The translations under genes and the position numbers were made by a program. Of a stretch of DNA of 64,000 bases, positions 39,616 through 47,557 are shown piece after piece. The notes beneath the pieces are model-generated. The model had not been told where the DNA came from. It saw only the letters and a list, made by a program, of their open reading frames with translations, and searched no databases. The stretch lies in assembly GCA_021805805.1 (NCBI GenBank), contig JAJZEB010000003.1:1-64000 (forward strand), in the 5' to 3' direction. The first letter of the stretch is position 1, and each line of letters opens with the position of its first letter. The DNA is from Pseudomonadota bacterium. Its GTDB lineage: Bacteria > Pseudomonadota > Gammaproteobacteria > Burkholderiales > Burkholderiaceae_C.

Positions 39616-40605
39616 ATGTACACACAGGCCATGGACCTCGATCCGGGCGCGTCGGCCGAGGTCGACGACTCCAGGCGCCAGGCGCGCTTCGACGCGCGCA
39701 TCGACGACGGCGGCTTCGTCGAAGCCAAGGACTGGATGCCCGAGCACTACCGCAAAACCCTGGTGCGCCAGATCAGCCAGCACGCGCATTCGGAAATCGT
39801 CGGCATGCTGCCCGAAGGCAACTGGATCACGCGCGCGCCCACGCTCAAGCGCAAGGCCATCCTGCTGGCCAAGGTGCAGGACGAAGGCGGCCACGGGCTT
39901 TACCTGTACGCAGCCGCCGAGACCCTCGGCGTGTCGCGCGACGCACTGCTCGACGCGCTGCACAGCGGGCGCGCGAAGTACAGCTCGATCTTCAACTATC
40001 CGACGCTGAGCTGGGCCGACGTCGGCGTCATCGGCTGGCTGGTCGACGGCGCTGCGATCATGAACCAGGTTCCGCTGTGCCGCTGCTCGTACGCGCCGTA
40101 TGCGCGCGCGATGATCCGCGTGTGCCGCGAGGAGAGCTTCCACCAGCGGCAGGGATTCGACGCGCTGCTGACGATGATGCGAGACGGTACCGACGCGCAA
40201 CGCTCGATGGTGCAGGACGCGGTGAACCGCTGGTGGTGGCCGTGCCTGATGATGTTCGGCCCGCCCGACGACGCCAGCCAGCACAGCGGGCAGAGCATGC
40301 GCTGGGGCATCAAGCGGATCTCCAACGACGCGCTGCGGCAGAAGTTCGTCGACGCCACCGTCGAGCAGGCCCGGGTGCTCGGCGTGACGCTGCCCGACCC
40401 CGCGCTGCAGTGGAACGAGGCGCGCCAGCATTACGACTTCGGCGCCATCGACTGGGACGAATTCCACCGCGTCATCGCCGGCGACGGGCCTTGCAACCGC
40501 GAGCGCCTGGCCGCACGCGTGCAGGCCTGGGAAGACGGCGCCTGGGTGCGTGAAGCCGCGCTGGCCCACGCCCGCCGCAACGAAGACACGGAGCGACCGA
40601 AATGA
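39616..40605 (+). CDS. paaA: Ring 1,2-phenylacetyl-CoA epoxidase subunit PaaA
   Basis: This is the catalytic di-iron subunit (329 residues) of the epoxidase that turns phenylacetyl-CoA into the ring 1,2-epoxide. Iron ligands are visible as KVQDEGGHG (Glu and His) and [11 protein letters not shown] (Glu and His). [37 protein letters not shown] is the PaaA signature. Its TGA overlaps the paaB ATG, so translation is coupled. First of paaABCDE. Confidence 0.98.
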   Translation: MYTQAMDLDPGASAEVDDSRRQARFDARIDDGGFVEAKDWMPEHYRKTLVRQISQHAHSEIVGMLPEGNWITRAPTLKRKAILLAKVQDEGGHGLYLYAAAETLGVSRDALLDALHSGRAKYSSIFNYPTLSWADVGVIGWLVDGAAIMNQVPLCRCSYAPYARAMIRVCREESFHQRQGFDALLTMMRDGTDAQRSMVQDAVNRWWWPCLMMFGPPDDASQHSGQSMRWGIKRISNDALRQKFVDATVEQARVLGVTLPDPALQWNEARQHYDFGAIDWDEFHRVIAGDGPCNRERLAARVQAWEDGAWVREAALAHARRNEDTERPK

Positions 40606-40907
40606 ACGACGACGCAACGCCGGCGCGCGGCGAGTGGCCGCTGTGGGAAGTGTTCGTGCGCAGCCGCGCCGGCCTCGACCACAAACATTGCGGCAGCCTG
40701 CACGCGGCCGACGCGCGCATGGCGCTGGAGCTGGCGCGCGAGGTCTACACCCGGCGCCAGGAAGGGTGCAGCATCTGGGTCGTGCCGTCGGCGCAGATCG
40801 TCGCCAGCGACCCGCTCGACAAGGACATGCTGTTCGACCCGATGGCCGACAAGGTCTACCGCCACCCGACGTTCTACCGACTGCCCGACGCGGTCGACCA
40901 TATGTGA
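40602..40907 (+). CDS. paaB: Phenylacetyl-CoA epoxidase subunit PaaB
   Basis: This small subunit (101 residues) has the PaaB signature [27 protein letters not shown] and the NWxxP-like end replaced by [15 protein letters not shown]. It bridges PaaA-PaaC dimers in the complex. GGAG lies eight bases before the ATG. It overlaps paaA by four bases and ends ten bases before paaC. Confidence 0.97.
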   Translation: MNDDATPARGEWPLWEVFVRSRAGLDHKHCGSLHAADARMALELAREVYTRRQEGCSIWVVPSAQIVASDPLDKDMLFDPMADKVYRHPTFYRLPDAVDHM

Positions 40908-40917
40908 AGGCGCAGCG

Positions 40918-41691
40918 ATGCAGGATTCGATTTCCGTCAGCAGCGACCCCGCGGTGCGCTACCTGCTGCGCATCGGCGACCTGTGCCTGATCCACGCCCA
41001 GCGCCTGGGCGAGTGGTGCGGACACGCGCCGATCCTCGAGGAGGACATCGCGCTGGGCAACCTGGCGCTGGACCTGATCGGCGCAGCGCGCGGCGTGCTC
41101 ACGCTGGCCGGCCGGCGCGGCGGCCAGTCGTTCGACGAGGATCAGCTCGCCTTCCTGCGTGACGAGCGCGACTACCTGAACGCGACGCTGGTCGAGCTTC
41201 CGCGCGGCGACTTCGCGTGCACGACGCTGCGCAACCTGATGGTGGCGACTTTCCTCGAGCTGCTGTGGCTGCGGCTGCAGGACTCCAGCGACGCCGAACT
41301 CGCGGCGATCGCATCCAAGGCGCTGAAGGAGGCGCGCTATCACCGGCGGCACGCCGCGGGTTGGCTCGAGCGGCTCGGGCTCGGCACGGCCGAGTCGCGA
41401 CGCCGCGTCGAAGCCGCGCTGCAGCTGCTGTGGCCGTACGCCGTCGAGCTGTTCACCGACGACGCGGTCGACGACGCCGCCGCGGAGGCCGCGCTGGGGC
41501 CGCGCTGCTCGGAGCTGCGCGCGCCGTGGCACGAGGCGATGGACTCCGCACTGGCTGCCGCCGACCTCGCCGCACCGGCGCAGCGCGCGTTCGTCAGCCG
41601 CGGCCGCCAGGGCGTGCACAGCGAACACATGGGGCACCTGCTCACCGACCTGCAGTACCTGCAGCGCGCCTACCCCGGAGGCGCATGGTGA
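40918..41691 (+). CDS. paaC: Phenylacetyl-CoA epoxidase structural subunit PaaC
   Basis: This 257-residue PaaA paralogue lacks the iron site and is needed for structure. GDLCLIHAQRLGEWCGHAPILEEDIALGNLALDLIGAAR and KEARYHRRHAAGWLERLG are diagnostic. The paaD ATG lies inside its last codons (41685), overlapping by seven bases. Confidence 0.97.
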   Translation: MQDSISVSSDPAVRYLLRIGDLCLIHAQRLGEWCGHAPILEEDIALGNLALDLIGAARGVLTLAGRRGGQSFDEDQLAFLRDERDYLNATLVELPRGDFACTTLRNLMVATFLELLWLRLQDSSDAELAAIASKALKEARYHRRHAAGWLERLGLGTAESRRRVEAALQLLWPYAVELFTDDAVDDAAAEAALGPRCSELRAPWHEAMDSALAAADLAAPAQRAFVSRGRQGVHSEHMGHLLTDLQYLQRAYPGGAW

Positions 41692-42158
41692 ACGCGCGCT
41701 GCGCCCGCGCCTGGGAAGTGCTGCAGGCGGTGACCGACCCCGAGATTCCGGCGCTGACCCTGTGCGACCTGGGAATCGTGCGCGAGGTACGCGAGGCCGA
41801 AGACGACGCGCTCGACGTGGTGCTGACGCCGACCTATTCGGGTTGCCCGGCGACCGAGGCGATCGGCGCCTCGGTACGCGAGGCGCTGGCCGCGAGCGGG
41901 CTCGGCCGCTGCCGCGTGCGCCTGCAGCTGGCGCCGGCGTGGAGCAGCGACTGGATCAGCGAGGCCGGACGCGACAAGCTGCGCGCCGCAGGCATCGCAC
42001 CGGCGGCACCCGCGCACGTCGTGCGTTTCCATCCCGTCTGTCCGCGCTGCGCCAGCCGCGACACCGAGCAGCTCAGCGCGTTCGGCGCCACCGCGTGCAA
42101 GGCGTTGTGGCGCTGCCGCGGCTGCTTCGAGCCGTTCGAATATTTCAAACCGATCTGA
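41685..42158 (+). CDS. paaD: PaaD, MIP18/DUF59-family maturation factor of the epoxidase
   Basis: The protein is 157 residues. The DUF59 core AVTDPEIPALTLCDLGIVREV and TPTYSGCPATEAI (with the reactive Cys) are followed by a C-terminal zinc-ribbon-like CPRC ... CRGC cluster. PaaD is required for a functional epoxidase, probably for the iron-sulfur cluster of PaaE. GGAGG sits before the ATG, which overlaps paaC. Confidence 0.96.
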   Translation: MVNARCARAWEVLQAVTDPEIPALTLCDLGIVREVREAEDDALDVVLTPTYSGCPATEAIGASVREALAASGLGRCRVRLQLAPAWSSDWISEAGRDKLRAAGIAPAAPAHVVRFHPVCPRCASRDTEQLSAFGATACKALWRCRGCFEPFEYFKPI

Positions 42159-42177
42159 GCTCCGGACCGACGACTCG

Positions 42178-43254
42178 ATGGACACCCATTTCTACCCGCT
42201 TCGCGTGCGCAGCATCGAAGCCGACACCGATGAGGCCGTGATCGTCGCCTTCGATGTACCGGCCGAGCACGCCGAACGCTTCGCATTCACCCAGGGGCAG
42301 TACCTGAACGTGCGCGCGCGGATCGACGGCAGCGAATTGCGGCGCTCGTATTCGGTCTGCGCCGGAGTCGACGACGGCGCGCTGCGCATCGGCGTACGCC
42401 GGGTGCGCGGCGGGCGGTTCTCGAACTGGATCGCCGACACCCTGCGCGTCGGCGACAGCCTCGAGGTCATGCCGCCGCAGGGCCGCTTCCACGTGCCGCT
42501 GCAGCCCGACGCCGCGCGCCATTACCTGGGGATCGCGGGCGGCAGCGGAATCACCCCGGTGCTGTCGATCCTGAAGACGGTGCTGGCGCGCGAGCCGCGC
42601 AGCCGCTTCACGCTGCTGTACGGCAACCGCACCCTGCGCTCGACCATGTTCAAGGAGGATCTCGAGGACCTGAAGAACCGTTGCATGACGCGGCTGGACC
42701 TGCACTATGTGTTCTCCGACGAAGCGGTCGACTCCGAACTGCTCCACGGCCTGCTCGATCGCTCGCGCGTCGCGCGCTTCCTCGACCTTCTGGTCCCGGC
42801 GGCCGGAATCGACCACGCCTTCATCTGCGGCCCCTACCAGATGAACGACGAGGCCGAGGCCGCGCTGCAGGCCGCCGGCGTTCCGGGCGAGCGCATCCAC
42901 GTCGAGCGCTTCGGCGTGCCGCAGGCCGCACCCGGCGCGGTGATGCACGACGTGCAGGCCGGCGACGCCAGCCTCAGCGAGGTCGGAATCCGGCGCGACG
43001 GCCAGCGCCGCGTGATCGCGGTGCGCCACGACGACCCCAGCATTCTCGACGCGGCGATCGCCTCCGGCATGGACCTTCCGTTCTCGTGCACCTCGGGGGT
43101 GTGCGGCACGTGCCGCGCACGGCTGCTGTGCGGCGAGGTGCGCATGGAGCGCAACTTCGCGCTCGAACGCGCAGACCTGGACGCCGGCTTCATCCTGACC
43201 TGCCAGGCGCACGCGCGCAGCGCGCAGGTCGAGATTTCGTTCGACGAGCGCTGA
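42178..43254 (+). CDS. paaE: Phenylacetyl-CoA epoxidase reductase subunit PaaE
   Basis: This is a 358-residue electron-transfer flavoprotein. FAD binding is at RRSYSVCAG; NAD(P)H binding at GIAGGSGITPVLSIL. The C-terminal plant-type 2Fe-2S domain has CTSGVCGTCRARLLCG and a final Cys in ILTCQA. It passes NADPH electrons to PaaA. Its last base overlaps the TetR gene ATG (TGATGG). Confidence 0.97.
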   Translation: MDTHFYPLRVRSIEADTDEAVIVAFDVPAEHAERFAFTQGQYLNVRARIDGSELRRSYSVCAGVDDGALRIGVRRVRGGRFSNWIADTLRVGDSLEVMPPQGRFHVPLQPDAARHYLGIAGGSGITPVLSILKTVLAREPRSRFTLLYGNRTLRSTMFKEDLEDLKNRCMTRLDLHYVFSDEAVDSELLHGLLDRSRVARFLDLLVPAAGIDHAFICGPYQMNDEAEAALQAAGVPGERIHVERFGVPQAAPGAVMHDVQAGDASLSEVGIRRDGQRRVIAVRHDDPSILDAAIASGMDLPFSCTSGVCGTCRARLLCGEVRMERNFALERADLDAGFILTCQAHARSAQVEISFDER

Positions 43255-43847
43255 TGGCCCGCGGACGCGCCAGTGGCTACCCTGGGCAGCGCGCAGCGAT
43301 CCTGGCCGCATCGGCGCGGCTGTTCGCGCAGCACGGTTTCGCCGCGACCTCGATGAACCAGCTGGCGCAGGCCTGCGGCCTGTCCAAGCCGGCGCTCTAC
43401 CACTACTTCGCCGACAAGGACGCGTTGCTGGCCGAAATTGCCGAAGCCCACGTGCGCCAGCTGCTCGCCGTGGTGCGCGACGTCGAGGCGGCTTGCGCCG
43501 ATCCTGCGGCACGGTTGCCGTTGCTGATCCGACGCTTCGTCGAGGAATACGCCGGCGCACAGGATGCGCACCGGGTGCTGACCGAGGACGTGCGCTTTCT
43601 CGACGACGCGCGCCGCACGCGGATCCTCGACATCGAGCGCGAAGTCGTCGCCGGGTTCGCCGACGCGATCGCCGCGTTGCGCCCGCAGCTCGCCGGGCGT
43701 GCCAAACCGCTGGCGATGCTGCTGTTCGGAATGATCAATTGGCTGTTCACCTGGTTCAGGCCGGGCGGCAGGCTCGACTATGCGGCGCTTGCGCCGCTGG
43801 TCGCCGATCTGTTCCTGCACGGTGCGCTGAACATGGGGCCCGAATGA
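43254..43847 (+). CDS. paaR: TetR-family regulator, probably PaaR
   Basis: The protein is 197 residues. The N-terminal TetR helix-turn-helix reads RLFAQHGFAATSMNQLAQACGLSKPALYHYFADKDALLAEIAEAH. The C-terminal ligand domain is helical. Betaproteobacterial PaaR represses paa genes until phenylacetyl-CoA binds. The gene's place at the end of paaABCDE (one-base overlap) and the palindromes before paaY/paaI support this, but direct binding is inferred. Confidence 0.88.
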   Translation: MARGRASGYPGQRAAILAASARLFAQHGFAATSMNQLAQACGLSKPALYHYFADKDALLAEIAEAHVRQLLAVVRDVEAACADPAARLPLLIRRFVEEYAGAQDAHRVLTEDVRFLDDARRTRILDIEREVVAGFADAIAALRPQLAGRAKPLAMLLFGMINWLFTWFRPGGRLDYAALAPLVADLFLHGALNMGPE

Positions 43848-43850
43848 GCC

Positions 43851-43879
43851 CCGGGGCACCGGCCGCGCCGGCGCCCCGG
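43851..43879. terminator. Bidirectional hairpin between paaR and mctP
   Basis: CCGGGGC (43851-43857) pairs with GCCCCGG (43873-43879). Inside it, CCGGC pairs with GCCGG across one mismatch and a three-base loop. It fills the 37-base gap between convergent genes; only AAGTTT follows on the plus strand. It probably stops both transcripts. Confidence 0.65.
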
Positions 43880-43884
43880 AAGTT

Positions 43885-45423
43885 TCAGCCGACGTAGTCG
43901 GCGGCTTGCGTCGCGTCGTGCGTGCCGGCCATGCCCAGCGCGCGCAACGCCATGGTCGCGACCACGGCGACCGCGATATTGAGCACCACCGCGTACAGGC
44001 CGATATACGCCGGGATCACGTAGCCGCCCAGGTGCAGCGCATAGCCGGATTTCTTGAAACCCGTCAACGACGCCGCCCAGACGCCCCAGCCCAGTCCGAT
44101 CGCCCAGCCCAGCAGCAGCGCCTTGGCGTCGAACCAGCGCGTATACAGGCCCGAAATGATCGCCGGCGCGGTCTGCAGGATCAGGATGCCGCCGAGAAGC
44201 TGCAGCTGGATGGCGTATTGAAGCGGCAGGAACAGGATGAACAGCAGCGCGCCGAACTTGACGACCAGCGACGCGCGCTTGGCGATGTCGGTCTCGCGCT
44301 TGACGCTGCAGCCCGGATTGACGAAGGCCTTGTACACATTGCGCGTGAACAGATTGGCGGCAGCGATCGACATGATCGCCGCCGGCACCAGCGCGCCGAT
44401 CGCCACTGCGGCGAAACCCATTCCCGCGAACCATCCCGGGAAATAGTGCAGCAGCAGCCCCGGCATCGCGAACTGCGGGCCGTATTGCTTGAAATACGGC
44501 GCCAGGTCGGGCAGTTTGTTGATGCCTCCGGCGAACGCGAAATACCCGAGCAGCGAAATCAGCCCGAGCACGAACGAATACGCCGGCAGGAATATCCAGT
44601 TGCGCCTCAGGGTGTTCGGCCCCTTGGCGGCGAGAACCGCGGTCGTCGCGTGCGGATAGAACATCAACGCCAGTGCCGAGCCGAACGCCAGCGAAGGATA
44701 GAAAGACTGCAGGCCGAAATTGCCTCCCTTGATCGGAGGAAGCAGCAGGTGCGCGGGCGGGATCGACGCGAAAATGTGGGCGAAACCGCCGAGCTTGAAC
44801 GGCAGCACGACGACCATCGCGATCACCGTGATGTAGATCAGCAGATCCTTCAGAATGGCGATCGACGCCGGCGCGCGCAGCCCGCTCGTGTAGGTGAACG
44901 CGGCCAGGATCGCGAACGCGATCAGCAGCGGCATTTCACCGACGAGCCCGCCGGCCGGAAAGCCGAGTCCGCCGATGACGACCTGGATACCGACCAGCTG
45001 CAGCGCGATGTACGGCAGCGTGGCGACGATGCCGGTCACTGCGATGGCCAGTGCAAGCGCCGGACTGCCGTAGCGCCCGGCGACGAAGTCCGAAGCGGTG
45101 ACGAAGTTGTGCCGACGCGCGACGACCCACAATCGCGGCAGCATCGCGAACACCATCGGATAGACCAGCACGGTGTACGGCACGGCGAAGAAACCCAGCG
45201 CCCCGGCGCCGAACACCAGCGCGGGCACCGCGACGAACGTGTAGGCGGTATAGAGATCACCGCCGATCAGGAACCAGGTCACCCAGCCGCCGAAACGGCG
45301 GCCTCCGAGCCCCCACTCGTGCAGGTGCTCCATGTCGCCCCGGCGCCAGTGCGCCGACGCGAACCCCATGACCGTGATGACGACGAACAGCGCGACGAAG
45401 ACGAAGGTGGCGGCGAGATGCAT
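43885..45423 (-). CDS. mctP: Monocarboxylate uptake permease MctP (sodium:solute symporter family)
   Basis: The protein is 512 residues with about thirteen hydrophobic segments. GLGGRRFGGWVTWFLIGGDLYTAYTFVAVPALVFG and the AAANLFTRNVYKAFVNPG block are typical of SSF symporters, in the MctP subgroup that imports lactate, pyruvate and propionate. ATG at 45423 lies three bases after the DUF3311 gene stop. It converges on paaR. Import of organic acids fits with the gluconeogenic pckG. Confidence 0.9.
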   Translation of the reverse strand: MHLAATFVFVALFVVITVMGFASAHWRRGDMEHLHEWGLGGRRFGGWVTWFLIGGDLYTAYTFVAVPALVFGAGALGFFAVPYTVLVYPMVFAMLPRLWVVARRHNFVTASDFVAGRYGSPALALAIAVTGIVATLPYIALQLVGIQVVIGGLGFPAGGLVGEMPLLIAFAILAAFTYTSGLRAPASIAILKDLLIYITVIAMVVVLPFKLGGFAHIFASIPPAHLLLPPIKGGNFGLQSFYPSLAFGSALALMFYPHATTAVLAAKGPNTLRRNWIFLPAYSFVLGLISLLGYFAFAGGINKLPDLAPYFKQYGPQFAMPGLLLHYFPGWFAGMGFAAVAIGALVPAAIMSIAAANLFTRNVYKAFVNPGCSVKRETDIAKRASLVVKFGALLFILFLPLQYAIQLQLLGGILILQTAPAIISGLYTRWFDAKALLLGWAIGLGWGVWAASLTGFKKSGYALHLGGYVIPAYIGLYAVVLNIAVAVVATMALRALGMAGTHDATQAADYVG

Positions 45424-45426
45424 GGC

Positions 45427-45651
45427 TCAGTCCTCCTTCGAGCCGGGCTTGACGACCATGCGATAGACGATGCCGATGAAAACGCCGCTCAAAGGCACCC
45501 ACAGCATCTGCCACCAATAAAAGAACGGTATGCCGGCAATCTCGGGATCAACCCGGTTGAACCACGGCACGATCAGCACCGCGATACACGGAATCGCGAG
45601 CAGGACGACCTGCAACGGCCCCAGGCCGCGCACGTTCGACGACGATGACAT
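45427..45651 (-). CDS. DUF3311 small membrane protein, partner of MctP
   Basis: The protein is 74 residues with two hydrophobic segments (LQVVLLAIPCIAVLIVPWF and WWQMLWVPLSGVFIGIVYRMV) separated by NRVDPEIAGIPFFYWW, the DUF3311 signature. Such proteins are almost always encoded directly upstream of SSF permeases and are presumed accessory subunits. ATG at 45651 is preferred; the frame extends upstream through non-protein-like sequence. Three bases separate it from mctP. Confidence 0.88.
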   Translation of the reverse strand: MSSSSNVRGLGPLQVVLLAIPCIAVLIVPWFNRVDPEIAGIPFFYWWQMLWVPLSGVFIGIVYRMVVKPGSKED

Positions 45652-46041
45652 GACTGATTCCCCCCGTTGCGTTGCGATCCGCACGGCTACCGGATCGACG
45701 ATAGAAACAGCGATCGCCCGCGCGTTCGACGACTCTACCCGCCGCCTCGGCTCGAGGCATCCGCACAAACGCCAAGCGCTGCCGATTGCCATACCGATTG
45801 CCATACCGATTGCCACACGCTTGACACGCATCCCGGGCATGATGACGCACGCTGCAGCTCGGGTGCGCATTGATCTTACATCTTGTTTCGGATAAGCGAC
45901 AGGTGATCGGACACGCGGTCAACCGATCGACGGGCGGCAGCGTTGTGCACCGGTATTCATTGGCCCGCGCAAATCGCGCGGTGGTGTCATTCCTGAGCTC
46001 GCAGCCTTACACTCGACAACTCAACACAAGGGGGAATATCG
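45652..46041. other. Divergent intergenic region between the mctP operon and pal
   Basis: This 390-base stretch should carry promoters for both directions. It contains the 12-base tandem repeat at 45782-45817. I saw no convincing sigma-70 or sigma-54 pair. A 69-codon frame here (45667-45873) owes its DCHT repeats to the tandem repeat and is not credible. Confidence 0.5.
45782..45817. repeat. 12-base tandem repeat CCGATTGCCATA
   Basis: Two perfect copies (45782-45793, 45794-45805) and a third with one change (45806-45817) lie about 130 bases upstream of the DUF3311-mctP operon. Such spacing puts copies on roughly the same DNA face. Confidence 0.9.
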
Positions 46042-46566
46042 ATGAGCAAGACATTGAACCTGACGATTCCGGTGCTCGCCGCGGCGCTCGCGCTCGGCGG
46101 TTGCGCCTCGGCGGTGAAGAAACCGGCGGAGCCGACCGCAGCCGCCAAGCCGGCCGCTCCGGCCAACAGCGGCGCGCAAACCGCGGTCGCCGCAGTGCAG
46201 GCTCCTGTCGAGCAGAACCTCGGACCGGCGCCGAACGTTCCGCGCAGCGTCTTTTTCGCGTTCGACAAGTACAACGTGCAAGCCAAGTACCGCCCGGTGA
46301 TCGAAGCCAATGCCCAGTACTTGACCGCGCATCCGGATGCCCACACCCAGCTGCAGGGCAACACCGATGCCCGCGGCAGCCGCGAATACAATCTGGCGCT
46401 TGGCCAGCGGCGCGCTGACGCCGTGATGAAGGCGATGGAACTGCTCGGCGCGAAGCCGCAGCAGATGGAAGCGATCAGCTTCGGCAAGGAAAAGCCGAAG
46501 GCGCTCGGCACGACCGCGGCTGATTACGCGGAAAACCGTCGCGTCGACATCGTCTACCGCAAGTAA
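46042..46566 (+). CDS. pal: Peptidoglycan-associated OmpA-family lipoprotein (Pal-like)
   Basis: The protein is 174 residues. The lipobox is LGGC with Cys21. An alanine/proline-rich linker (22-65) precedes an OmpA-like domain (SVFFAFDKYNVQAKYRPVIEANAQYL, LQGNTDARGSREYNLALGQRRADAV, ENRRVDIVYR). The mature protein should be an outer-membrane lipoprotein that grips peptidoglycan. Genes for TolQRAB are not nearby, so it may be the Tol-Pal lipoprotein or a paralogue. GGGGGA lies eight bases before the ATG. Confidence 0.87.
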   Translation: MSKTLNLTIPVLAAALALGGCASAVKKPAEPTAAAKPAAPANSGAQTAVAAVQAPVEQNLGPAPNVPRSVFFAFDKYNVQAKYRPVIEANAQYLTAHPDAHTQLQGNTDARGSREYNLALGQRRADAVMKAMELLGAKPQQMEAISFGKEKPKALGTTAADYAENRRVDIVYRK

Positions 46567-46599
46567 GCGCGTTGCGCCGCCCGGTGGCGCGGAACGCGC
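46567..46599. other. Hairpin directly after pal
   Basis: GCGCGTTGCGCC (46567-46578) can pair with GGCGC and AACGCGC (46586-46599) across a two-base bulge. It begins at the base after the pal stop. No T tract is present, so it is only a possible terminator or mRNA 3'-end structure. Confidence 0.4.
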
Positions 46600-46622
46600 T
46601 GACCGGGTCAGGCCACGACGTC

Positions 46623-46647
46623 CCGCGCGCGGCTGAACCGCGCGCGG
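46623..46647. other. Perfect 10-base stem-loop between pal and the DUF3014 gene
   Basis: CCGCGCGCGG occurs twice (46623-46632 and 46638-46647). The decamer is its own reverse complement, so the two copies form a perfect stem with a five-base CTGAA loop. No T tract follows. Confidence 0.5.
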
Positions 46648-46690
46648 TCTGCCCGGTGCTCGGCAACGCGCGCCTGACGGAGGGTATGCG

Positions 46691-47557
46691 ATGAAGCGGA
46701 TGGAAAACGCCGAGTACATCGCGCTGGTTCTGGTGCTCGCCGGCATCGCGTTCGCCGTGCTGCACTGGGAACGCGTGGTCGGCGTCGTCGATGCCATCGT
46801 TCACCATACCGAGCAGGCCACGGCGCCGACACCTCCGGCTTCGCCCCCTGCCGCGCAGGCTTCGGGAAGCCTGCTTCCCAAGCCCGCGGCCAGCGCGCCA
46901 GCGAAGCTGCAACTGCCGGCATCGACGGCTTCGTTGCCGGCGCTGGCGCACAGCGACCGCTTCGCCGCGCACGCGATCGGCGCGCTGGTCGGCCACGAAG
47001 CGTTCGCGCGCTGGTTCCTGCCCAGATCGCTGCTCGAGCACATCGTCTCGACCATCGACAATCTGGCCCGCCGCCATGTCCCGGTCAGCCACTGGCCGCT
47101 GCGCCCGACACCCGGCGCGTTGCGCGTGCGCAGCGACGGCACGCAGGTCTGGATCGCCGACGACAACGCGCAGCGCTATGCGCCCTACGTCGCGATGCTG
47201 CGCCGGGTGGACCCTGCTGCGCTGGTCCGCACCTACCTGCAGCTGTATCCGCTGCTGCAGCAGGCCTGGCGCGAGCTCGGATACCCGCACGGCCAGTTCA
47301 ACGACCGCCTGCTGGCCGTGCTGGCCAATCTGCTGGCAGCCCCGCAACCGGCGGCTCCGGTGGCGCTGACGCAGCCTCACGTGCTGTACCTGTATGCCGA
47401 CCCTGCGCTCGAGGCGGCGTCGTCGGGGCAGAAGATCCTGATCCGCATCGGACCGCACAACGAGGCGGCGGTCAAACAGTGGCTGCGCCAGGTGCAGACC
47501 GATCTTCGCCGCCACCTGGTTCCGGCGCCGCACGAGTCCACGGCGCCCGGGGACTAG
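46691..47557 (+). CDS. DUF3014 protein, single N-terminal membrane anchor
   Basis: The protein is 288 residues. A membrane helix (ALVLVLAGIAFAVLHW, residues 11-26) is followed by a proline/alanine linker (45-75). The C-terminal DUF3014 domain contains FLPRSLLEHIVSTIDNLARRHVPVSHWPLRP and NAQRYAPYVAMLRRVDPAALVRTYLQLYPLLQQAWRELGYP. The function is unknown. GGAGGG lies seven bases before the ATG. Its last 86 bases overlap the AGE gene on the other strand. Confidence 0.85.
   Translation: MKRMENAEYIALVLVLAGIAFAVLHWERVVGVVDAIVHHTEQATAPTPPASPPAAQASGSLLPKPAASAPAKLQLPASTASLPALAHSDRFAAHAIGALVGHEAFARWFLPRSLLEHIVSTIDNLARRHVPVSHWPLRPTPGALRVRSDGTQVWIADDNAQRYAPYVAMLRRVDPAALVRTYLQLYPLLQQAWRELGYPHGQFNDRLLAVLANLLAAPQPAAPVALTQPHVLYLYADPALEAASSGQKILIRIGPHNEAAVKQWLRQVQTDLRRHLVPAPHESTAPGD

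Noticed and set aside
45667..45873. A 69-codon frame with DCHT repeats
   Set aside because: The repeats are produced by the 12-base tandem repeat. It has no ribosome site and no relatives that I can recognise.
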